From positions 1-64,000 of the IMG/VR virus record IMGVR_UViG_3300032805_000001: a stretch of 64,000 bases of DNA. The stretch is one strand, 5' to 3'. Source of the DNA: a virus. The notes under the pieces are model-generated. The model saw nothing but the letters and a program-made list of their open reading frames with translations, was not told the DNA's origin and ran no database searches. A program made the translations under genes and the position numbers. Below are positions 1 through 7,900 of the stretch, piece by piece. Numbering within the stretch: position 1 is the stretch's first letter; each line of letters starts with the position of its first letter.

Positions 1-2
1 TG

Positions 3-1286
3 CGGGATTATCTGTGGCGGGAGATCGCCAAGTGGGCGAACTGTCTCGACTTCGGTAAGATCGGCCGGCCGCCGTTCAATCCTCGTGGCGAGCTTATGAA
101 GACTGGGCTGAGTCTCCGCCATGGTCTCGCTCTGGCTTCGTCACCTGACACTCCCGCCAAGATCGAGGGTGTTCACGGGGATTCGGTGCTGGCGGTCCTC
201 GACGAGGCGAAGATTATCTCCCCGGAGACTTTCGACAGTATCGAGGGTGCGTTCTCCGGTTCCGGGGAAGGGTCTGACCTGGAGGCTTACGCTCTGTGTA
301 TTTCGACTCCGGGTGAGCCGTCGGGGCGTTTCTATGACATTCACAAGCGGGTGCCGGGACTGGAGGACTGGCATATCCGGCATGTCACCCTTGATGAGGC
401 GGTAGCCGCTGGGCGGATGACCCGGACGTGGGTTGAGCAGCGGAAGAAGTTGTGGGGCGAGACTTCCGCCCTGTTCCAGAATCATGTTCTGGGTGAGTTC
501 TGCGCCGACGACGAGGATGCCATCATTCCCCTTTCCTGGGTTGAGGCTGCGGTGACCCGGTGGCGGGAATGGGACGCGGACGGCCGTCCTGACCCGCAGG
601 GGCCCCGCGTCGCCGGTGTCGACGTGGCTACCACAGGCAAGGACCACACCGCCGTCGCCACGCGCTACGGTGACGTGATCATCGGTATCAGGACGTGGGC
701 CAGGGCTGACACGATGGAGACCGCCGGCCGTGTCAGGCAGGTTCTTGACGCAGATCCGGAGATCACCGCGATCGTTGACTCCAGGGGGGTCGGTTCCGGG
801 ACTTACCATCGGCTCCGGGAGATGGGATGCCGGGTTGACCCGTTCGATTCGAGCGCGAAGGCTACCCGGCGGGATCGTACGGGCCAGTTGTCGTTCAAGA
901 ATCTCCGGGCCGCGGCCTGGTGGCATTGCCGGGATCTGCTGGACCCTTCCGCTGGTGCCGCCCTGGCGCTTCCGCCGGATGACGAGCTGATCGGTGACCT
1001 GACGTGTGTGCATAAGAAGATCCTCAGCGACGGGAAGATCCTGGCTGAGCTGAAAGACGACGTGCGGAAGCGGATCGGGCGTTCCACGGACAAAGGTGAC
1101 GCTGTAGTGATGGCCCTGTGGGCGGCGCAGGGGTCATGGATGGACGCTTACCGCACTACGGGGAACTGTGAGCATTGCGGGCTCTGGTTCCGGCCTGACC
1201 TGCCGGACGGGTCGGCGCGGACGCATTGCCCCCGCTGCCGTAAGCGTCTGGAAGTCCCGGGAGACGGCGAAGATGAGGCTGCCTGA
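3..1286 (+). CDS. terL: Terminase large subunit (5' truncated by window edge)
   Basis: The DNA-packaging motor: ATPase plus nuclease that cuts the genome and pumps it into the prohead. The frame is open from base 3, so the first ATG at 96 is internal and the N-terminal ATPase half lies outside the window. Visible are a Walker B-like stretch (VLAVLDEAK, bases 186-212) and the RNase H-fold nuclease with three spaced acidic residues: GVDVAT (Asp codon at 621), AIVDSRG (Asp codon at 777) and KGDAVVMAL (Asp codon at 1098). After the nuclease comes an extra zinc-ribbon-like tail with two CxxC pairs (bases 1167-1238), which is not part of the basic terminase fold. Gene order (terminase, then portal) supports the call. 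Family identity is certain; the role of the Cys tail is unknown. Confidence 0.95.
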   Translation, partial: RDYLWREIAKWANCLDFGKIGRPPFNPRGELMKTGLSLRHGLALASSPDTPAKIEGVHGDSVLAVLDEAKIISPETFDSIEGAFSGSGEGSDLEAYALCISTPGEPSGRFYDIHKRVPGLEDWHIRHVTLDEAVAAGRMTRTWVEQRKKLWGETSALFQNHVLGEFCADDEDAIIPLSWVEAAVTRWREWDADGRPDPQGPRVAGVDVATTGKDHTAVATRYGDVIIGIRTWARADTMETAGRVRQVLDADPEITAIVDSRGVGSGTYHRLREMGCRVDPFDSSAKATRRDRTGQLSFKNLRAAAWWHCRDLLDPSAGAALALPPDDELIGDLTCVHKKILSDGKILAELKDDVRKRIGRSTDKGDAVVMALWAAQGSWMDAYRTTGNCEHCGLWFRPDLPDGSARTHCPRCRKRLEVPGDGEDEAA

Positions 1287-1314
1287 CAGAAAACGTGGTG
1301 CGGTCTAACTTACA

Positions 1315-1980
1315 ATGGCGGGTATGGCTGCCATGTACGGGAAGATGATGAGATGGGAACTGCCGCACCTCATCGCGCAGGTCAGGTCGGTATGTGAGAT
1401 CACCGCGGACGGCTGCTGGCTGTGGCGTTACGGAGCGTGGAAAGACCGGCACCTCATCGGCGAGCGCCCGTACCCGCGGATCATGATCGCTGGCGAGCGT
1501 CATTTCGTCGCGCACTGGGTTCTTGTCGCGAGCGGCCAGCCCCGCCGCGCCGGGATGGAACCATGCCATAGCTGCGACAGGCCACCCTGCTGCTGTCCCG
1601 CTCACCTGCACTGGGGTACCCATCAGGTGAACATGGCGGAGATGGGTACCCGGCGGCGCGCGGGTGCTCAGCGGCACCCGGAGCGGATGCAGCGCGGCGA
1701 TGACCACTGGATGCGGCGCACCCCGGAGCGGAAGGTGTACGGCCCGCGCCCCGGGAACTACGCGCACGGCGACAATCACTGGACCCGCCGGGAACCGGAG
1801 TCGATATCGTGGGCCGGCACCGCCCATCACATGGCGAGGCTTGACGAGGGCAAGGTCCGGATGATCCGGTCCGACGCGGCAGCCGGGAGGAAGCCGGGTG
1901 CCATCGCGGCGGCGCTTGGCGTCGGTGAGACCACCGTCCGGGCTGTCCTGAACGGCCGCACCTGGAAGCATGTGACCTGA
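1315..1980 (+). CDS. HNH homing-type endonuclease with C-terminal HTH
   Basis: 221-residue protein with a Trp-rich lead-in (GCWLWRYG, residues 33-40), an HNH-like core (AHW at 66-68, CHSC at 84-87, a further Cys cluster, PAHLHWGT at 95-102) and two copies of an 11-residue motif (GDDHWMRRTPE at 128-138, GDNHWTRREPE at 152-162) like the DNA-contacting repeats of homing endonucleases. The last 40 residues (178-218) read as a helix-turn-helix of resolvase/transposase type. Such genes sit between structural genes in many actinophages and spread by cutting alleles that lack them. HNH nucleases beside the terminase also assist packaging in some phages, so that role is possible. Start could be 1315 or 1324; no clear Shine-Dalgarno precedes either. 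Confidence 0.75.
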   Translation: MAGMAAMYGKMMRWELPHLIAQVRSVCEITADGCWLWRYGAWKDRHLIGERPYPRIMIAGERHFVAHWVLVASGQPRRAGMEPCHSCDRPPCCCPAHLHWGTHQVNMAEMGTRRRAGAQRHPERMQRGDDHWMRRTPERKVYGPRPGNYAHGDNHWTRREPESISWAGTAHHMARLDEGKVRMIRSDAAAGRKPGAIAAALGVGETTVRAVLNGRTWKHVT

Positions 1981-2026
1981 GCCGGGAAGCGAAGCGGTGT
2001 AACGGCGCTGTGTTACGTTTGGGCTC

Positions 2027-2914
2027 ATGCCGGTCAACATCAGCAATCCGGGGCTTCTGAAGATCGCCCGCCGGATAATGAGCGAGCCGTGGTTCAGTTA
2101 CGATCCCCGGGACATGGAACGCGCGTTCCGCCAGTGGACTGAGGTTACGACACCTGAGCAGCGGGAGATCGCTCAGAGGGTGTTCTTCTATCGGTTGCTG
2201 GAAGACCTGCGTGCGGAAAAGTGGCGCCCCGCTGAGGTCGCCGCGCCCGGACGGCCCAGGATTGTGCCCGGCCGCGTGACGGAAGACAGCACCCCGCCGG
2301 GGCGGGATACTGCGACCCCGCCGCCTGTTGCGGCGCTGAAGTTCAGGAGCCAGTCTTCTGACTGGCCCAAGGAGGAGGAGCCGCCACCCCTGGCCGCGCC
2401 GGCCGCGCCGCAGCAGGCACCTGCGGCGTCTCTGGCACCGGCAGCCGCTGCCAGCACGGGCAGCACGGGCAGCACGGAGTGGCCGGCGGTGAAACGTACG
2501 ATCCCGCCGTCACCTCCCGCCCCCGTGGCCCAGCCGTCCCGTAAGATCGCCGGATATCAGCAGATGTACCCCGAACTTTCCCGGTCGTGGGAAGCCGCTT
2601 CGGGTGAGAGGAAAACGCTCGCGGACTTCGACGAGCGTGACATCCGGTACCGGGACAGGCAGCTCAGCGGGCAGCAGCAGTTGTGGCGGACCGAGAACGC
2701 GGGTGACGAGGAGCGTATCGAGGGCCGTGAGCGCCGCAACGCTCAGGATCGGGTGCGGATCGCGCAGCGGGCGCAGGGTATCCGTGATCTGGAAGCGGAA
2801 AGGGAACGGCTGGCAGCCGCCGGGCAGGAAATGGCTGAGCATGGCTGTGCCACGATCGGTGAGCTTCCCCCTGAGGCTCTCACCGCGTGCGGTTTCCGCA
2901 GGCATGTAGCATGA
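2027..2914 (+). CDS. Hypothetical protein with helical ends and Pro/Ala linker
   Basis: 295 residues, not recognised. Residues 1-70 look helical, residues 75-165 are a low-complexity Pro/Ala/Ser/Thr linker, and residues 170-290 are strongly charged and coiled-coil-like (many Glu/Arg). The gene lies between the HNH endonuclease and the IS110-like gene and overlaps the latter by ATGA (2911-2914), so the two are probably translationally coupled. There is no catalytic motif. By position it could be a packaging accessory or a partner of the IS110-like protein; neither can be shown from sequence. Confidence 0.6.
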   Translation: MPVNISNPGLLKIARRIMSEPWFSYDPRDMERAFRQWTEVTTPEQREIAQRVFFYRLLEDLRAEKWRPAEVAAPGRPRIVPGRVTEDSTPPGRDTATPPPVAALKFRSQSSDWPKEEEPPPLAAPAAPQQAPAASLAPAAAASTGSTGSTEWPAVKRTIPPSPPAPVAQPSRKIAGYQQMYPELSRSWEAASGERKTLADFDERDIRYRDRQLSGQQQLWRTENAGDEERIEGRERRNAQDRVRIAQRAQGIRDLEAERERLAAAGQEMAEHGCATIGELPPEALTACGFRRHVA

Positions 2915-4053
2915 CCGCCGGAGACCCCCTCAGTGACCAAACCGGAAGCGTTGCCCAGTCACCAGTCGTCACTGAGGGTCAGGACTCCCCGCAGGCCACA
3001 GCAGGCGCGGCACCCACTCGCCCGGCGCCTGCGGGGGACAAGACCAGCCGCAGCCAAAGGACATCCGGCACCCAGGCGCCCAACGCTGCGGCTGATGACT
3101 CCTCCGGCGGCCACAAGCATGCCGGCGCCCAGGGATGCCGCGCCGCCGGAGGGCAAGCACCCCCACCCGCCACATCCTCTTCGGTGCTGTCGGCGTGGCC
3201 GGAAGAACTCGGCCGTGACCTCGCCGCCGCCGCCGACACCCTCTGGGACATCGAACGCCTCCGCATCGCGAGCGAGAACCGGCTCCGCCAGTTCACACGC
3301 GGCATCGGCGAAGCCGACAAAGACGGGCGGAAACGGGGATTCGGGTGGGATCTCCGCTCACCAGCCGTGGCCACGCTCGCCGCGATCACCGGGCACATGC
3401 TGTGCGACTCCACCGTCGTCAGGGAAACACTCGGCGACGAGAAACCAGCCAGGCATAAAGGCTGCTGTCTTGAACACGACGCTGAACGGAACCTGACCCG
3501 GGCGCTCCGCGCGCACCCGCTCGGCCCATGGGTACGGGAACGCAAAGGCGCTGGGGAGAAACAAGGCGGCCGGCTCATCGCCGTGATCGGTGACCCGTAC
3601 ATGCGGCCCCCGATCCTCCTCGAGGATGGTTCCTGGGACCCGGCGAGACCGCGTACCGTCGCGGAACTATGGGCCTACTGCGGTCTCAAACCAGGGCAGA
3701 AACGTAAGCGGGGAGAGAAAGCCAACTGGTCCGCCGCCGCCAAAATGCGCGCATGGAATATCGCCGGGTCCATGCTGAAAGCCGGCAACCGTGAACTGTA
3801 CGACAAGCGCAAGGCTGCCACCGAAGGCCGCGCCCACAGCGGGGAATGCGTGCGCTGCGGCCCGTCCGGCAAGCCCGCGCAGCCGGGGACGCCGTGGAGT
3901 GACGGGCACCGGCACGCTGACGCGCTGCGGATAGTGTCCAAGGAAGTCCTGAAAGACTTGTGGCGTGAAGCCCGGCGCATCCACGAGGAAACTCCCGTCA
4001 GTGGCCACGGAGCCGGCGTCTCCCAAAGACGGTGCGCCGCTGACGGGCACTAG
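2911..4053 (+). CDS. IS110 Transposase_20/Nop-like RNA-binding protein (Tas-like), no nuclease domain
   Basis: 380 residues. Residues 1-90 are disordered (Pro/Ala/Ser), 92-200 helical. From about 203 the protein follows the C-terminal domain of IS110-family transposases: a helix-hairpin-helix-like GPW..GAGEKQGGRL ending in IGDP (225-228), then RPRTVAELWAYCGLKPG (246-262), KMRAWNIAGSMLKAGNRELYDKRKA (278-302, quoted as a position range with key residues W282, N283, G292 and Y297), a CxxC (313-316) and DGHRHADALRIVSKEVLKDL (331-350). The DEDD/RuvC-like catalytic domain of real IS110 transposases is absent and no transposon ends are seen, so this is not an insertion sequence. Known family logic: IS110, box C/D Nop and phage Tas proteins share an RNA-binding fold. 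The hairpin array begins inside this gene, and residues 361-380 plus the stop codon are encoded by unit 1. Start 2911 is chosen by ATGA coupling. Domain call fairly sure; Tas assignment is inference. Confidence 0.7.
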   Translation: MTAGDPLSDQTGSVAQSPVVTEGQDSPQATAGAAPTRPAPAGDKTSRSQRTSGTQAPNAAADDSSGGHKHAGAQGCRAAGGQAPPPATSSSVLSAWPEELGRDLAAAADTLWDIERLRIASENRLRQFTRGIGEADKDGRKRGFGWDLRSPAVATLAAITGHMLCDSTVVRETLGDEKPARHKGCCLEHDAERNLTRALRAHPLGPWVRERKGAGEKQGGRLIAVIGDPYMRPPILLEDGSWDPARPRTVAELWAYCGLKPGQKRKRGEKANWSAAAKMRAWNIAGSMLKAGNRELYDKRKAATEGRAHSGECVRCGPSGKPAQPGTPWSDGHRHADALRIVSKEVLKDLWREARRIHEETPVSGHGAGVSQRRCAADGH

Positions 4054-4248
4054 AAGGAATCCCCGTCAGCGGCCAAAGCGTAACCGTCGCCCATGCTCAG
4101 TGCGCCGCTGACGGGGGCTAGAAGAAACTCCCGTCAGCGGCCATGACGCAGGCGCCTCCCACCCAGCGACCGCCGCTGACGGGGACTAGCCGATCCAGCC
4201 CGGCCATCATCGGGGCGTTACTCCAAAGGAAACGCGCCGGGCTGGATC
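3985..4248 (+). repeat. Tandem hairpin array with variable loops (TIGR-like guide RNA array)
   Basis: Three units have an exact 68-nt period. Left arms CCCGTCAGYGGC at 3994-4005, 4062-4073 and 4130-4141 pair with right arms GCCGCTGACGGG at 4036-4047, 4104-4115 and 4172-4183. All pairs form; unit 1 has one G-U pair. Each loop is exactly 30 nt (4006-4035, 4074-4103, 4142-4171). Loops start with CA and share a centre near SCGYCKCCCA (loop positions 11-20), while the about 8-10 nt on each side differ. Linkers of 14 nt carry CTAGAAGRAA; the first CTAG holds the stop codon of the upstream gene. A fourth unit has different 13-bp arms, GATCCAGCCCGGC (4192-4204) and GCCGGGCTGGATC (4236-4248), around a 31-nt loop with a related centre. 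Changed arms that still pair are covariation, which favours a functional RNA. Two variable segments around a conserved loop centre match the outline of dual-spacer tigRNAs. Confidence 0.8.
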
Positions 4249-4285
4249 ACCTTGCGCCCCTCGACGAGCTGGGAAGCGAGGCGGC

Positions 4286-4732
4286 GTGACCCATCCCGGC
4301 GTCCCCACCTCGCCCGGCGTTCCCGTGTTCGAGCACGCCGCCCAGGAGGCTATCCGCCAGGCCCGGTCGCGTGTGGAGGCCTTCACCCGCCCCCGGCCGA
4401 TCCTCACCCCCGAGGAACGCGAGGATGCTCTCAAACGCGCTGAGGAGGGTGAGACCTGCCGGTTCTGCGCGGGGTTTCACCCTGGCGCGTCCACTCCCGC
4501 GTGCCCCCGGCTGGCGACGTTCGAGCTCAACGGCGACGGCCAGGTGGTCAAGGGGTCGTTCTGGCCTGAGGGGATCACGGACGCGGCGGTGGAATTGGAC
4601 GGGGAGGGGGCGGTGCGGGCGGTGACATTCCACCGGAACGACCAGTGGGACACGAGCCAGATCGTGCGGGCCGCCGATGCCGCGGAGGAAGAGGACGGCG
4701 GCTCCGCGGAGGTTTCCGTGGGGCATCCTTGA
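4286..4732 (+). CDS. Small hypothetical protein with Cys cluster
   Basis: 148 residues. An N-terminal helix is followed by a CRFCAGFHPG...ACPRL segment (about residues 58-76) able to bind a metal, then a short beta-rich region (FELNGDGQVVKGSFWPEG) and an acidic tail. Small genes of this form commonly precede portal genes in actinophages; no function is known. It ends four bases before the next start, so the two are probably co-translated. Confidence 0.65.
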   Translation: MTHPGVPTSPGVPVFEHAAQEAIRQARSRVEAFTRPRPILTPEEREDALKRAEEGETCRFCAGFHPGASTPACPRLATFELNGDGQVVKGSFWPEGITDAAVELDGEGAVRAVTFHRNDQWDTSQIVRAADAAEEEDGGSAEVSVGHP

Positions 4733-4735
4733 CCG

Positions 4736-4924
4736 GTGAGCATCGAGGATGGCATCAGGATCGGTGACCCCATCAGGGTCACGATAACCGGGTACGCCGG
4801 TGACGGGTTCAGCGGGACATCAGGCTCGGAAAATGCAGCAGAGAAGTTCATCAGGCTGGACTACGGCCGCGAGAGCGCGTACATCGCCTGCGAGCAGCCT
4901 GGTGTGACAATCACGAAGGTCTGA
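4736..4924 (+). CDS. Small hypothetical beta-rich protein
   Basis: 62 residues from a GTG start placed 3 nt after the previous stop. The sequence alternates charged and hydrophobic residues like a small beta-barrel (IRVTITGYAG, FIRLDYGRES, PGVTITKV). No recognised family. Its position just before the portal suggests a co-transcribed accessory protein. Confidence 0.55.
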   Translation: MSIEDGIRIGDPIRVTITGYAGDGFSGTSGSENAAEKFIRLDYGRESAYIACEQPGVTITKV

Positions 4925-4949
4925 ACCTGCGCGAGGGCGGTGATCCGTC

Positions 4950-7900
4950 ATCGCGAGCCCAGCCGCCATCCTCCGCGCATCGAAAGCGGCCCCTGGCGGC
5001 GCGCGGCCGACGCCTGCCCCGCAGGGTCCGGGTATCGGGCAGATCAGCCCGCTCGCTGCCCAGCTAGCGAACGAGTCTGGTTACGCGAACGCCTACGGCC
5101 CGTTCCTGCCGCGTCCGGCCCGGACGTTCACTGAGGGTGCGTTCGGCCCGTTCAGCCCGATCCTCCCGGTCCCGGTTGATTCGCCGCCGCCGGGTGGTGA
5201 TCTGCCGGATCCGCGGCTGTGGCAGGGTCCGGTCGGCTGGAACCTGCCGACTCAGCCTGGCAGTGAGGGCATCAAGCTGGCGTCGTTCGCCACTTTGAAG
5301 ACTCTCGCTGACACCTACAGTGTGGCCAGGACGTGCATTGAGCGCCGCAAGTATGAGATCGCCGGCCTGGACTGGGACATTGTGCCCACACGTGAGGCCA
5401 GTAAGGCGTATCAGGGTGATCACGATGCGATGCGGGATTTTGGTGAGCGCCGCGCGCAAGCCGTGAAGTTTTTCCGGCAGCCTGACCCGGACTTTTTCTC
5501 CTTCTCCGGGTTCCTGAAGGCCGCGCTTGAGGACGTGTTCGTGTTCGACGCGCTGTCGGTCCTGATGAAGCCGAAGCGGGGCCGGGGTTTGCGGCGGGGG
5601 CTGCTCGGGTCGGATCTGGACTGCCTGAACCTGATCGACGGGCAGACGTGCCGTCCGCTGATCGGTTTGCATGGGGAGGTGCCGCGGCCGCCGGCGCCGT
5701 ACATTCAGCAGTACCTGTTCGGGGTGCCCCGGTCGGATTTCCCGGCGATGATGACGGGCCGTGACATTGAGGAAGCGGGCCTGAAGGGTGCTGAGGCGGG
5801 GTCGTTTTCCGTTGATCAGATGCTGTACCTGCCGATTGTGCCGCGCCGTCAGACACCGTACGGGTTCAGTGCGACGGAACAGGCGCTGATCGTCATCATG
5901 ACGGGTCTGCGGAAGCAGGCGTATCAGCTTGAGTACTACTCCGAGGGCACCGTCCCGGCTGTTTACATCAGTCCCGGGGATGTAAACATCACCCCGAATC
6001 AGGTCCGGGAACTGCAGGATGCGCTGAACGCTTACGCGAATGATCAGGCGTGGCATCACAAGGTGATCGTCCTGCCGCCAGGCTCCCGGGTGGATCCGCA
6101 AAGGCCTCAGGACCTCGCGGACCAGTTCGACGAGATCATCATGACCGAGGTCGCGATGGTCTACGACGTCGACCCGATGAGCCTGGGTATCATCCCGAAG
6201 GTTTCGACGGTCGCGTCGCCGTTCGCGGCCCGGGAGATGGCGCAAGCGTCCCGCACGGTTCATGACCGGACGTCGACGAAACCGCTGCTGAAATTCCTGT
6301 GCGATATTTTCAACACGATCCTGCACCGTGTCTGCGGCCAGGACGACATGAAGTTCACGTTCGCCGGGATGGACGAGGCGCAGGACCAGGCGGCGCAGAC
6401 GGATCTGCTGGTCAAGCAGGTCCAGAACGGTATCCGGTCTGTTGATGAGGCCCGTGAGGAACTGGAGCTGACCCCGTGGGGGCTGCCGGAAACTTCCGGG
6501 CCGGTGGTGTTCACCCAGATGGGTGTGGCGCCGTTCGAGTGGATGCCGGGGGCGGCGATCGAGGAGGCTTCCAGCGGCGGCGCCTACTCCGGTGACGATG
6601 AAACCCCGCAGGATGAGGGGGCCGCGCAAGCGTCGGGGACGGCGACACAGCCGAGGGGTGTGCATCACCCGCCGAGCTCACGTCCGGTCGGCACCCACAA
6701 CCCGCGTCTCGGGCTGCCGTCGGGGGGGACGAGGCTGCACGCGGAAACCCCGCCGGAACGGGCGGGGCGGATGGGCCGCACCCCGGCGCATTCAGCGGCG
6801 GTGGGTGCGCACGGGACGACCCGGCAGGGGAAAGCTGTCAAGGCGGAACTGGAAGCCCTGGCCCGGCATCTGCGGAAAGGCCGGGACATCGGCACGTGGC
6901 GGGCGGAACACATTCCCGGTACGGTCCTCGCTGTCGTCGCGGAGGATCTCACCAAGGGGCTGACCGCTGATGAGGCGGTCGCGTCCGCGATGACGGTGGT
7001 GCTCCCAAAAGCGGCGTACGAGTGGGCGGAGAAGGCTAACCCGCCGCAGCAGGGCAGCAGCCAGCAGCAGCAGTCCGCTCAGCAGGCCCAGCAGCTTGCC
7101 CGCACGTACGCGCAGCGGATCCGGGCCGCGTTCACCGCGGTTGCGAAGGCGGCGCTGCGGCTGATCCGCATGTGGCTGACGGGTGCGCTCGCGGTGACCG
7201 CGCTCGCTTTGGCGGGGATGATCGCGGAACTGATCCGCAAGCATCTCACCCCGGTCCTGGCTGCGTTGTGGCGGGAAGCGTGGCATCTGGGCGCGGCGAC
7301 CGCTGAGGCGGTGATCCGCGACGAGGAACCAGACTGGAAAGGCTGGGAGCCTGGCAGTACCGCCGCGGCGGGCAAGCCGGCGGCGATGGACGCCTGGGTC
7401 GCCTCCCATGGCCGGGACGTGATCGAGGGCATCACCACCACCCGCATCCCGGACCTGGCGGACGCGCTCACCAGGGCCGCAGCGGCGGGGGAGAGCGCGG
7501 AGACGATCGCCGCCACCATCGCGGTCGTGCTCGGGTTCGATCAGCGCGCCGACCTGATCGCGGTGACGGAAACGGAGCGGGGCAAGAACGGCGGCATGAC
7601 CGACACGTACCGGCTCGCCGGGGTCATGCAGAAGCAATGGGTCACCATGCACGACGGCAAGGTGTGCGGCACCTGCCGGGCGAATGAGGCGCAGGGCTGG
7701 ATCGTCTTTGACGCGCCGTTCCAGAGCGGCAACCTTGCCCCCCCTAACCATCCGCGCTGCAGGTGCCATCTGTCCGCCCGGCTGGCCCCGGCCGCCGCGA
7801 AGAAGTACGCCCGCGCTGTCGGTGTGAACGGGCAGGAGTATTGGCCGGCTGACAGCTACGCCCGTGGCACCGCGCCGGGCTCGGGCGGTCCCATGCCCAC

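Noticed and set aside
2911-4053. Complete IS110 insertion sequence
   Set aside because: Only the C-terminal transposase domain is present; the DEDD catalytic domain and recognisable element ends are missing.
3994-4189. Reading the hairpin array as a minimal CRISPR array (38-nt repeats, 30-nt spacers)
   Set aside because: No cas gene is near, the would-be spacers share a conserved centre and first bases, and a fourth unit changes the repeat arms in a pairing-preserving way. A structured RNA array explains this better.
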